A stretch of DNA of 5,752 nt from Peptostreptococcaceae bacterium (lineage in GTDB: Bacteria > Bacillota > Clostridia > Peptostreptococcales > Peptostreptococcaceae), in contig JASBZE010000100.1 in the NCBI GenBank assembly GCA_029983575.1, forward strand, positions 1 to 5,752, in the 5' to 3' direction. The notes beneath the pieces are model-generated. The model saw nothing but the letters and a program-made list of their open reading frames with translations. It was not told where the DNA came from and ran no database searches. Positions within the stretch are counted from its first letter, which is position 1, and each line of letters starts with the position of its first letter. This document shows, piece by piece, positions 1-5,697 of this stretch. Position numbers and translations under genes: made by a program.

Positions 1-100
1 TTTTTTCGCTCTTTATTTTTATTGCTTTTTTCGCTCTTTATTTTCTTCCTTTGATTTTCTTCCTTTAATTTTACTTCGATTTTCTTCCTTTAATTTTACT
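1..100. repeat. 25-bp tandem repeat, four units in two related pairs
   Basis: Cut into 25-bp steps, bases 1-25 and 26-50 share their first 19 bases, and bases 51-75 and 76-100 differ at a single position. The two pairs differ in sequence but keep the same period and are both T/C-rich on the plus strand, so purine-rich in the mRNA. The array lies just after the stop codon of the methyltransferase gene and begins at base 1, so it may continue beyond the window. The sense strand repeats the word AAAGGAAG, which resembles a Shine-Dalgarno core, but no ATG follows it here. No hairpin or terminator is visible. Confidence 0.8.
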
Positions 101-123
101 TTCTTTTTTATTTATTTCTATCA

Positions 124-870
124 TTACCTGAGTTTATTATCGTAAATATCTATTATTTCATCGGTATAACTCCCATCATCATTATAAACAATGAGCGGTT
201 TTTCCATAATTATCTCGGGATTTGCCCCCTTCGTAAATGAAATCAAAACCATGTTTGGAGCTTCCCCTGCCTTAGGATGAACATAACGGACGACCTTAGG
301 TTCAACCCTGTATTTTCTAGCGTAATACATAATATCCGCCAGTCTGTTCGGCCTATGAATCATAAAAAACCTACCTCTGTTATTTAAAAGTCCGGATACC
401 GCTTTAAAAATATCCTCTACATTCAGCGTTATTTCGTGCCTGGATATAGCCTTTTTATCATTTTTATTTATGCCGGGACCCGATGACATATATGGCGGAT
501 TTGAAACGACTATATCATAGGAATTTTTATCGAGAAAATCAAATATCTCTCTGACATCTCCATTTATTATCCTAATATCGTCTTCTACTCCATTTAGTAA
601 AATAGACCTATTCGCCATTTCGCTTACATCTTTTTGAATTTCTACGGCATCAATTGAAACCCCTGGATTTTTTGCGTGAATAAGTAGGGAAATAACGCCT
701 GTCCCCGTACCTAATTCACATATTTTACTCCCTCTTTTGGCCTTTACGAAATTAGATAACAATACGGCGTCAATTCCAAATTTAAATCCGTCATTGTCTT
801 GGATAATCTTATATCCCCTTATCTGTAGATCGTCAATAACCTCAGAGTCTTTTAAATCCAAATCTCTCAT
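124..870 (-). CDS. TrmN6/YabB-type tRNA (adenine-N6)-methyltransferase
   Basis: This 248-residue protein is a class I S-adenosylmethionine-dependent methyltransferase of the TrmN6 (E. coli YfiC, B. subtilis YabB) family. The E. coli member methylates N6 of adenine 37 in tRNA1(Val); that target is inferred here. Visible motifs are FKFGIDAVLLSNF at residues 29-41, the SAM-binding loop ELGTGTGVI at 52-60, the acidic end of strand 2 (VEIQ, 76-79), and the catalytic NPPY at 124-127 typical of amino-group N-methyltransferases. IHRPNRLADI at 171-180 fits the family's C-terminal part. Length is normal for the family. The ATG at 868-870 follows AGAGGT at 4 bases. The gene sits where yabB lies in B. 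subtilis, but yabA, which separates ricT and yabB there, is missing. The 102-bp gap to ricT is mostly an 11-bp repeat. Confidence 0.88.
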   Translation of the reverse strand: MRDLDLKDSEVIDDLQIRGYKIIQDNDGFKFGIDAVLLSNFVKAKRGSKICELGTGTGVISLLIHAKNPGVSIDAVEIQKDVSEMANRSILLNGVEDDIRIINGDVREIFDFLDKNSYDIVVSNPPYMSSGPGINKNDKKAISRHEITLNVEDIFKAVSGLLNNRGRFFMIHRPNRLADIMYYARKYRVEPKVVRYVHPKAGEAPNMVLISFTKGANPEIIMEKPLIVYNDDGSYTDEIIDIYDNKLR

Positions 871-885
871 AATTACCTCTTCATC

Positions 886-974
886 ATCTATTAACTACCT
901 ATTAATTACTTATCGATTATCTATTTAATTATCTCTTAATTATCTCTTAATTGTCTCTTAATTACCCCTAAACT
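886..974. repeat. 11-bp degenerate tandem repeat, about eight units
   Basis: Reading the plus strand from 886, the sequence divides into units of 11 bases (one of 12) near the consensus ATCTCTTAATT. Units at 931-941 and 942-952 are exact and 953-963 differs by one base; 886-896, 897-907, 908-918, 919-930 and 964-974 are degraded copies. The array fills nearly the whole gap between ricT and the methyltransferase gene. It runs from two bases inside the ricT stop codon (973-975) to just upstream of the next ribosome binding site. The sense-strand unit is AATTAAGAGAT. No hairpin terminator is present. Confidence 0.75.
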
Positions 975-1857
975 ATTCCTTCTCAAGCATCTTAAGCTCT
1001 TTAAGCTCATGGGCATCTAGGTGTTCTTCTCCCTTAGAGTGATCGTAGTTTTTAGACTTTTTAATGATTTTTATATCTGTCACTTCAAAATACTCGCATG
1101 TAGAATCCTCAAAACGAACTTTAATCTGAGCGACAAGGGGATTTACATCTACAACCTCTGCGTTGCCATTAGGTGTTTTAACGATTGAACCAGGGTTTGG
1201 CAAGTGTTTAAGCGCCTCTGCATAGTTGTCGTACTCATATTTAAGACAACAGAAAAGCCTACCGCAAACACCTGAAATCTTGCTAGGGTTTAGTGAAAGA
1301 CTCTGATCCTTTGCCATCTTGATCGATACAGGCTGAAAATCCCCGAGCCAAGAAGAACAGCATAGCTTTCTTCCACATGGACCAAGTCCCCCTAAAAGTT
1401 TAGCCTCATCTCTAACTCCTATTTGTCTAAGCTCAATCCTCGTCCTGAAAATCGCCGCCAAATCCTTTACTAAATCTCTAAAATCTATCCTTCCATCAGC
1501 TGTAAAATAAAAAATCAGCTTATTTCTATCAAAAGTGTACTCACAGTCAGTTAAATACATCTCCAAACCGTGTTCATTTATTTTATCCTCACATATTTTT
1601 CTGCATTCCTTAGCCTTTGCCTTATTTTCCGAATACAAAATCTTATCATCTATTGTAGCTAGTCTTAGAATGGGTTTAAGCGGGCTTACCAAGGATTCCT
1701 CTTCTACTTCCTTTGGACCAATTACTGCTACTCCGAACTCAACGCCCCTCGCTGTTTCGACTATCACATCATCTCCAACATTTACATCTATATCCTGAGG
1801 ATCAAAATAATAAATTTTTCCGGCTTTTTTAAATCTGATCCCTACAATTTTCTTCAT
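973..1857 (-). CDS. ricT: RicT (YaaT), PSP1-domain Fe-S protein of the Y-complex
   Basis: This 294-residue protein has the PSP1 C-terminal domain that defines RicT/YaaT. In B. subtilis RicT joins RicA (YmcA) and RicF (YlbF) in a cytoplasmic Fe-S complex that steers RNase Y in mRNA maturation and affects sporulation, competence and biofilm formation. The key evidence is two cysteine clusters, GPCGRKLCC at residues 159-167 and GVCGRLFCC at 196-204, which supply six conserved cysteines (161, 166, 167, 198, 203, 204) suited to iron-sulfur binding. The strands around KLIFYFTADGRIDFRDLVKD (113-132) and RTRIELRQIGVRDEAKLLGG (138-157) are typical of the family. The charged tail after about residue 265 is probably disordered. 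The ATG (1855-1857) shares one base with the holB stop in a TAATG junction, and a GAGGTGAT ribosome binding site lies within the holB end, so translation is probably coupled. Adjacency to holB matches B. subtilis. Confidence 0.93.
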   Translation of the reverse strand: MKKIVGIRFKKAGKIYYFDPQDIDVNVGDDVIVETARGVEFGVAVIGPKEVEEESLVSPLKPILRLATIDDKILYSENKAKAKECRKICEDKINEHGLEMYLTDCEYTFDRNKLIFYFTADGRIDFRDLVKDLAAIFRTRIELRQIGVRDEAKLLGGLGPCGRKLCCSSWLGDFQPVSIKMAKDQSLSLNPSKISGVCGRLFCCLKYEYDNYAEALKHLPNPGSIVKTPNGNAEVVDVNPLVAQIKVRFEDSTCEYFEVTDIKIIKKSKNYDHSKGEEHLDAHELKELKMLEKE

Positions 1858-2789
1858 TAAATCACCTCATCTATCTCCAAAACCATATTGTTAATGGTTA
1901 TATTAAAATTACAATTTGCACGAAGTTTTATCTTCGCCTCTTCTATTATATCAATGATTTTAGATATTTGATAATATATTATTGACTTATTTATTTTTTT
2001 TATGGTCTCTAGATTGTCGATATTTGAAATCAAACTCGCATCCAGCCCTCTTTTAATAATATAAAAATCTAAATACACTTCTATAATCATATCTAAAAAC
2101 TCATAAATTCTAGACTTTCTATCAGAAAAAACATCTATGAGTCTTAGTTTTTCGTCGATATCATCCTCTAATAAAACCTCCATAATATTTTTTACATCTT
2201 TTCTCATATTCGAAAATTCATTAGAACCAATTAAGTCATTTGCCCTAGTAATACTTCCATTGCTGTATTTGGAAATCGCCTTAGCATCGTCAATATTTGC
2301 CCCGTTGTCCATCAAATATGAAAAAACTTCATTTTCGCTAAGTGCCTTAAATTTAATTATCTCACACCTTGACCTAATCGTATCTAAAATTGAATCCCTA
2401 TTGGATGCCACTAATATAATTATAACAAAAAGAGGAGGTTCTTCGATATTTTTTAAAAAGGCGTTTTGCGCTTGAACGGTTAACTTATCAGCATCATCGA
2501 TAATAATGACTTTGTAATCTGAAAGTGGCTTGAGAGTTATCGATGAATTTATAGACCTGATTAACTCTATTTTGTGTGAGCTTTCACCCTCATTTAATCT
2601 ATATATCTCAATATCAGAAGTCTCATCGTCCCTTGAACCACATAGATACTCAGCTAGTTTAACGGCAGTCGTCATCTTGCCACAACCTTCAATACCGTCA
2701 AAAAGATATGCATTTGAAATCCTACCTTGCCTCACTGAATTTTCTAAGTATCTCTTCACGTAATCTTGACCGTACACCTCATCAAACAT
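1857..2789 (-). CDS. holB: DNA polymerase III subunit delta' (clamp loader)
   Basis: This 310-residue AAA+ protein is the delta' subunit of the clamp loader, which with delta and tau/gamma opens the beta sliding clamp and loads it on DNA. Visible are the family start (F-x-x-V-x-GQ, residues 2-8), NAYLFDG at 26-32, a P-loop-like GIEGCGKMT at 32-40, the Walker B-like IIIDDADKL at 95-103, NAFLKNIEEPP at 109-119, the sensor 1 stretch LVASNRDSILDTIRSRC at 126-142 with the SRC motif, and a C-terminal collar ending in KLRANCNFNITINNMVLE at 288-305. The four-cysteine zinc module usually found after the P-loop is absent: only Cys50 remains and the segment 50-70 is short and acidic. The ATG at 2787-2789 follows GAGGTG at 5 bases. 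The gene abuts ricT, as in B. subtilis. Confidence 0.9.
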   Translation of the reverse strand: MFDEVYGQDYVKRYLENSVRQGRISNAYLFDGIEGCGKMTTAVKLAEYLCGSRDDETSDIEIYRLNEGESSHKIELIRSINSSITLKPLSDYKVIIIDDADKLTVQAQNAFLKNIEEPPLFVIIILVASNRDSILDTIRSRCEIIKFKALSENEVFSYLMDNGANIDDAKAISKYSNGSITRANDLIGSNEFSNMRKDVKNIMEVLLEDDIDEKLRLIDVFSDRKSRIYEFLDMIIEVYLDFYIIKRGLDASLISNIDNLETIKKINKSIIYYQISKIIDIIEEAKIKLRANCNFNITINNMVLEIDEVI

Positions 2790-2820
2790 CTGCTCACCTC
2801 ACATCTTAATTTGCATTTTT

Positions 2821-2878
2821 CGATACTAATCTGCGACCTTCTCAATTTACGATACTAATCTGCGACTTTCTCAAATTT
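2821..2878. repeat. 29-bp direct repeat, two copies
   Basis: Copies at 2821-2849 and 2850-2878 match at 26 of 29 positions. The first 17 bases, CGATACTAATCTGCGAC, are identical. The pair lies between the holB ribosome binding site and a separate 20-bp array, and overlaps that array by three bases of T-rich sequence. It belongs to the tmk-holB spacer, where B. subtilis carries darA and yaaR. I see no hairpin, operator symmetry or coding potential in it. Confidence 0.85.
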
Positions 2879-2975
2879 TCTACTACTTTCTCTGATTTTC
2901 TATTAGCTTCTCTACTTTTCTACTTCTTTCTATGCTTTTCTTTTACCTTTTCTACTTTTCTACGGCTTTCTCTAC
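2876..2975. repeat. 20-bp tandem repeat, five units in exact phase
   Basis: Five consecutive 20-bp units begin at 2876, 2896, 2916, 2936 and 2956. Each starts with TTTTCT on the plus strand, and the rough consensus is TTTTCTACTTCTTTCTCTAC. The period is exact although individual units have diverged. The last unit lies inside the 3' end of tmk: it contains the stop codon's upstream codons and encodes Tmk residues 219-225 (VEKAVEK). The sense strand is strongly purine-rich. Because 20 is not a multiple of three, gain or loss of a unit would not keep a reading frame, which fits a mainly untranslated array. Confidence 0.82.
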
Positions 2976-3629
2976 TTTAGCCCTGATTTCATCGTTAATA
3001 TCCTCGGCAGTCCTAAGCATACCATCCTCAACACACTTTATCTTATCCCAGTGGTATTTATTTGCAATGTAGAGTGCATTTTCATAAGTAACTCTAAGAT
3101 AAGCCAAATCTCTCTCATGAATATCTTTTTCATCCTTATCCGTAAACTTGTTTTTCCTATTTGCCATCAACTTTTCGCTTACCTCAAGTGGTACATCCAG
3201 GAAAATCGTCAAATCCGGCCTTGGAATCTTATACAGACCGTATTCAAACTCATCAACCCAGTCTAAAAACTTTTCCCTCTCCTGACCAGACAATTTAGAT
3301 GCCTGGTGCACCATATTGGAACTCACATATCTATCTGAAATAATTATATACCCCTCGTCATAATATTTCTTCCACTCAGTCATAAATGAAGCGTATCTAT
3401 CTGCTGCATAAAAAGTAGAAGCAATATATGGATCCACTGAATTTGCTGTCTCACCAAAATCTCCATTCAAATACATCTTTACGAGAGCAGATGAATCCGA
3501 CTTATAATTTGGAAATTCAACCTTTACCACCTTGTGATCCTTTTTTAAATACTCATATAAAAGTTCAGTTTGTGTCGCTTTGCCACTTGCATCAGTTCCA
3601 CTTTCTATAATAATCAACTTGCCACTCAT
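2952..3629 (-). CDS. tmk: Thymidylate kinase (dTMP kinase), atypical P-loop
   Basis: This 225-residue P-loop kinase matches thymidylate kinase, which phosphorylates dTMP to dTDP using ATP for DNA synthesis. Motifs seen are the nucleotide loop GTDASGKATQ at residues 11-20 (Lys17), FYAADRYA at 73-80 corresponding to the family's nucleotide-binding ADR, DRYVSSNMVHQ at 99-109 (the family's DRY-x-x-S motif), IFLDVPLEV at 142-150, and a lid with basic residues around 158-175 containing DIHERD. Two points are odd. Ala18 follows the P-loop lysine where Ser or Thr is usual, and the common TREPGGT loop is replaced by EFPNYKSDSSAL (38-49), closer in layout to the FP loop of eukaryotic enzymes. The last seven residues come from a 20-bp repeat. 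The ATG (3627-3629) follows GAGGAG at 5 bases. Position between a yaaO-like gene and holB supports the call. Confidence 0.85.
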   Translation of the reverse strand: MSGKLIIIESGTDASGKATQTELLYEYLKKDHKVVKVEFPNYKSDSSALVKMYLNGDFGETANSVDPYIASTFYAADRYASFMTEWKKYYDEGYIIISDRYVSSNMVHQASKLSGQEREKFLDWVDEFEYGLYKIPRPDLTIFLDVPLEVSEKLMANRKNKFTDKDEKDIHERDLAYLRVTYENALYIANKYHWDKIKCVEDGMLRTAEDINDEIRAKVEKAVEK

Positions 3630-3679
3630 AGTATCTCCTCTTTTATTTCCAAAATTTTTATTATCTTTATTTATTTACT

Positions 3680-3769
3680 GATTAATTTCCTTTACGCCCT
3701 TTAACTGCCAATTAATTCCCTTTTACGTCTTTTAACTTCCGATTAATTTCCTTTACGCTATTAACTACC
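3680..3769. repeat. About 30-bp tandem repeat, three units
   Basis: Three units lie at 3680-3709 (30 bp), 3710-3740 (31 bp) and 3741-3769 (29 bp). The first and third share their first 18 bases, GATTAATTTCCTTTACGC, and all three end in a TTAACT-x-CC block. The array runs from the last codon of the decarboxylase gene, through its stop codon at 3765-3767, across most of the gap to tmk. The rest of the gap, 3641-3679, is T/A-rich without a visible signal. On the sense strand the units repeat TAAAGGAAATTAAT. No terminator hairpin is visible. Confidence 0.8.
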
Positions 3770-5198
3770 GACTTACTACACTGACCTTTCCATCTGACAC
3801 TCCATAAACAGAAAAACCTCTCCTCAAGTAATCATTTATTAAAACGACGTGTTCTTTTTGAATTACTTCTCCTGGCATAACCATTGCCACGCCGGGCGGA
3901 TAAGGAGTTATTGACTTTGCACAAATCAGCCCCGCAGACTTCTCAATATTAACCAATTCCGACTCTTCCATAAAAGCCTCCCTGAGACTTAGTTTCCTAT
4001 CCCTCTTTAAATGTGGTATAAGCCTCTCTATTAGCTCAGATGAATTAGAATTAATCGAAGACTCATCGCCGTAGTTCCTTTTGAGGGCATCTAAATTTTC
4101 CCTTATATTTGCTAAAGCGAGCATCAAGTATTCATAGTCCTCCTCATTATTTGCCATAGTTGACAAAAACAGACAACCGAAGTAATTACTCATCTCGACA
4201 TTAATCATATATTCCTCGCTCAAAATCTTCTCAAAGGCCTTACCTTCAAATCCGAAGTTTTCAGCCGAAATAAAAAGCCTCAGCCCATCATCGCCTATAA
4301 AAGTAGTAAACCCAATATTTTCTGCCTCCTTAGAAACCTCTCTTATAGATCTTACATTCTTCTTAATCCTCTCATCACCATATTTCTTGGCAATATCAAG
4401 ACCTATCTCAATACTTCCCATGAGCATATACGAAGGACTTGATGTCTCAAAAATTTTCAAACTATCCCTAAGTCTGATAACATCTATCCTATCACTGCAT
4501 ATATGTATTACCGAACACTGATTTAAAACGGGAAGAGTCTTATGAAAACTCTGTATTACTACATCAGCTCCTAGGGAAACCGAAGACTTAGGCATGATGT
4601 CAGAAAAATTAAAATGCGCTCCATGAGCTTCATCCACTATAACAATAATATCATATTTATGGGCAATTTCTGATATCTTTTTAATATCTAACACTATTCC
4701 ATAATAGGTTGGCGAAGTGAGTACAATAGCTCTAGCGTCTTTGTTTTCTTCAATAAGCCTAATGGCATCATCAGTCTTTACACCGTAATTTATACCCCTG
4801 TCACGTATCTTAGCATCTATAAAAATTGACTCAGCCCCAGTGAAAATTAAAGCATTTAAAACTGATTGATGACATCCTCTATCGACAATAATTTTATCTT
4901 TAGGACCGATGGCAGCAGAAATAGAAGAGATAATACCTGCAGTAGACCCATTTACAGAAATAATTGACTCATTAACACCGTAAGTTTTAGAAATCCTCTT
5001 CTGTAGATCTCTTATAAGCCCGCTTGGATTGTGTAAGTCGTCAGTTCCATTAATCTCTGTAGTATCTATCTTGTAAATATTTTCTAGCAGAGTATCATAG
5101 CCTAATTCCGAAAAAATCCTAGAACTCGCATGACCTGGCATATGAAAACACACCTTCTCTTTTAAAATAACTTCACCAATTCCCTCTAAGAACTTCAT
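3765..5198 (-). CDS. YaaO-type Orn/Lys/Arg decarboxylase family protein
   Basis: This 477-residue protein is a fold type I PLP enzyme of the Orn/Lys/Arg decarboxylase family, which makes cadaverine, agmatine or putrescine from basic amino acids. The substrate cannot be read from the sequence. Visible are FHMPGH at residues 18-23, EINGTDDLHNPSG at 48-60, the phosphate-binding SVNGSTAGI at 81-89, His110 (the usual ring-stacking position), TSPTYYG at 161-167, DEAHGAHF at 189-196 with the PLP-pairing aspartate, and SFHK at 217-220 with Lys220 as Schiff-base lysine. The C-terminal domain carries YPPGVAMVMPGE at 433-444. The N-terminal wing domain of the roughly 700-residue inducible enterobacterial enzymes is absent, and length fits B. 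subtilis YaaO and SpeA. The ATG (5196-5198) follows AGGAGG at 4 bases; an ATG four bases upstream is out of frame. It heads the operon, as yaaO precedes tmk in B. subtilis. Confidence 0.88.
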   Translation of the reverse strand: MKFLEGIGEVILKEKVCFHMPGHASSRIFSELGYDTLLENIYKIDTTEINGTDDLHNPSGLIRDLQKRISKTYGVNESIISVNGSTAGIISSISAAIGPKDKIIVDRGCHQSVLNALIFTGAESIFIDAKIRDRGINYGVKTDDAIRLIEENKDARAIVLTSPTYYGIVLDIKKISEIAHKYDIIVIVDEAHGAHFNFSDIMPKSSVSLGADVVIQSFHKTLPVLNQCSVIHICSDRIDVIRLRDSLKIFETSSPSYMLMGSIEIGLDIAKKYGDERIKKNVRSIREVSKEAENIGFTTFIGDDGLRLFISAENFGFEGKAFEKILSEEYMINVEMSNYFGCLFLSTMANNEEDYEYLMLALANIRENLDALKRNYGDESSINSNSSELIERLIPHLKRDRKLSLREAFMEESELVNIEKSAGLICAKSITPYPPGVAMVMPGEVIQKEHVVLINDYLRRGFSVYGVSDGKVSVVSR

Positions 5199-5219
5199 GC
5201 ATCCTCCTCTTTTATTTAT

Positions 5220-5248
5220 ATCATAAACTAATCTAATTAATTACAAAA
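5220..5248 (-). promoter_or_regulatory. Possible weak sigma-A promoter for the protein operon
   Basis: Only 45 bases separate the tRNA terminator's T-run from the decarboxylase ATG. On the sense strand a TATGAT hexamer (5220-5225) lies 17 bases downstream of TTTTGT (5243-5248). The -10 is good, but the -35 is poor and falls in the terminator's U-tract. Transcription from here would give a leader of roughly 20 bases carrying the AGGAGG site. The alternative is read-through from the tRNA operon. Confidence 0.3.
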
Positions 5249-5272
5249 AAATAGCCGGTTCCATGACCGACT
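5244..5272 (-). terminator. Intrinsic terminator of the tRNA operon
   Basis: On the sense strand AGTCGGT pairs with ACCGGCT over seven base pairs (one G-U) around the six-base loop CATGGA, and A followed by seven T residues comes directly after. Plus-strand arms are 5266-5272 and 5253-5259, with the A-run at 5245-5251. It lies 33 bases after tRNA-Pro and just before the decarboxylase gene, so it separates the tRNA and protein units. Confidence 0.85.
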
Positions 5273-5305
5273 TGGCCGACCCAAAGATCGACATGAATAC
5301 AAAAA

Positions 5306-5382
5306 TGGTCGAGGTGGAGGGACTCGAACCCCCGGCCCCATGGTCCCAAACCATGTGCGCTACCAAACTGCGCTACACCTCG
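5306..5382 (-). tRNA. tRNA-Pro (anticodon TGG)
   Basis: The sense strand folds as a complete cloverleaf with acceptor arms CGAGGTG and CACCTCG, anticodon stem CATGG/CCATG around TTTGGGA (anticodon TGG, proline), and a T-loop TTCGAGT. Discriminator A and an encoded CCA are present, for 77 bases in all. It is the last tRNA of the cluster, followed by a T-run and then the terminator. Confidence 0.97.
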
Positions 5383-5387
5383 ACAAC

Positions 5388-5479
5388 TGGCGGAGAAGGA
5401 GGGATTCGAACCCTCGCACCGGTTTACCCAGCCTAATCCCTTAGCAGGGGATCCTCTTGAGCCTCTTGAGTACTTCTCC
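5388..5479 (-). tRNA. tRNA-Ser (anticodon GCT)
   Basis: Acceptor arms GGAGAAG and CTTCTCC, an anticodon loop CTGCTAA (anticodon GCT, reading AGC/AGU serine codons), a long variable arm typical of class II tRNAs, and the T-loop TTCGAAT are all visible. Discriminator G and CCA are encoded; total 92 bases. Only five bases separate it from tRNA-Pro. Confidence 0.97.
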
Positions 5480-5504
5480 ATAATATAAAATTAAACCCCT
5501 CACT

Positions 5505-5595
<91 letters not shown>

Positions 5596-5601
5596 GAGGA
5601 G

Positions 5602-5674
5602 TGACCCATCCGCGACTCGAACGCGGGACTCCCTGATTAAAAGTCAGGTGCTCTACCGACTGAGCTAATGGGTC
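5602..5674 (-). tRNA. tRNA-Lys (anticodon TTT), no encoded CCA
   Basis: Acceptor arms GACCCAT and ATGGGTC, anticodon stem CCTGA/TCAGG around CTTTTAA (anticodon TTT, lysine), and T-stem CCGCG/CGCGG give a complete 73-base tRNA with discriminator A. The next bases are CTC, not CCA, so the 3' end must be trimmed and CCA added by tRNA nucleotidyltransferase. Six bases separate it from tRNA-Ser(TGA). Confidence 0.96.
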
Positions 5675-5678
5675 TCGC

Positions 5679-5696
5679 TACTCTAATATTAGAGTA
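5679..5696. repeat. 18-bp perfect palindrome between tRNA-Thr and tRNA-Lys
   Basis: TACTCTAATATTAGAGTA is a perfect inverted repeat filling most of the 23-base spacer. As RNA it could form a seven-pair stem with an AUAU loop. There is no following T-run, so it is not a terminator; a role in separating or processing the two tRNA precursors is possible. Confidence 0.6.
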
Positions 5697-5697
5697 A

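Noticed and set aside
2137..2475. 112-residue plus-strand open reading frame
   Set aside because: It lies antisense within holB, has low-complexity Ser/Ile/Phe content, and no recognisable motif or ribosome binding site. The other plus-strand frames inside ricT, tmk and the methyltransferase gene are rejected for the same reasons.
2790..2951. Remnants of darA or yaaR between tmk and holB
   Set aside because: The spacer is made of two tandem arrays with stops in all sense frames, and no recognisable residue pattern of either protein.
2821..2975. CRISPR-like array
   Set aside because: The repeats are adjacent without unique spacers, diverged and T/C-rich, and no cas gene is nearby.
2952..3629. 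tmk as a decayed gene because of the altered P-loop
   Set aside because: The frame is intact over a normal length with DRY, ADR and lid motifs kept and a good ribosome binding site, so a divergent functional enzyme is more likely.
3630..3764. Terminator between the decarboxylase gene and tmk
   Set aside because: T-rich runs are present on the plus strand, but no G/C-rich hairpin followed by a sense-strand T-run can be drawn; the T-rich look comes from the repeat units.
5233..5481. 82-residue minus-strand open reading frame
   Set aside because: It runs through tRNA-Ser(GCT), tRNA-Pro and the terminator, and its peptide is a translation of tRNA sequence.
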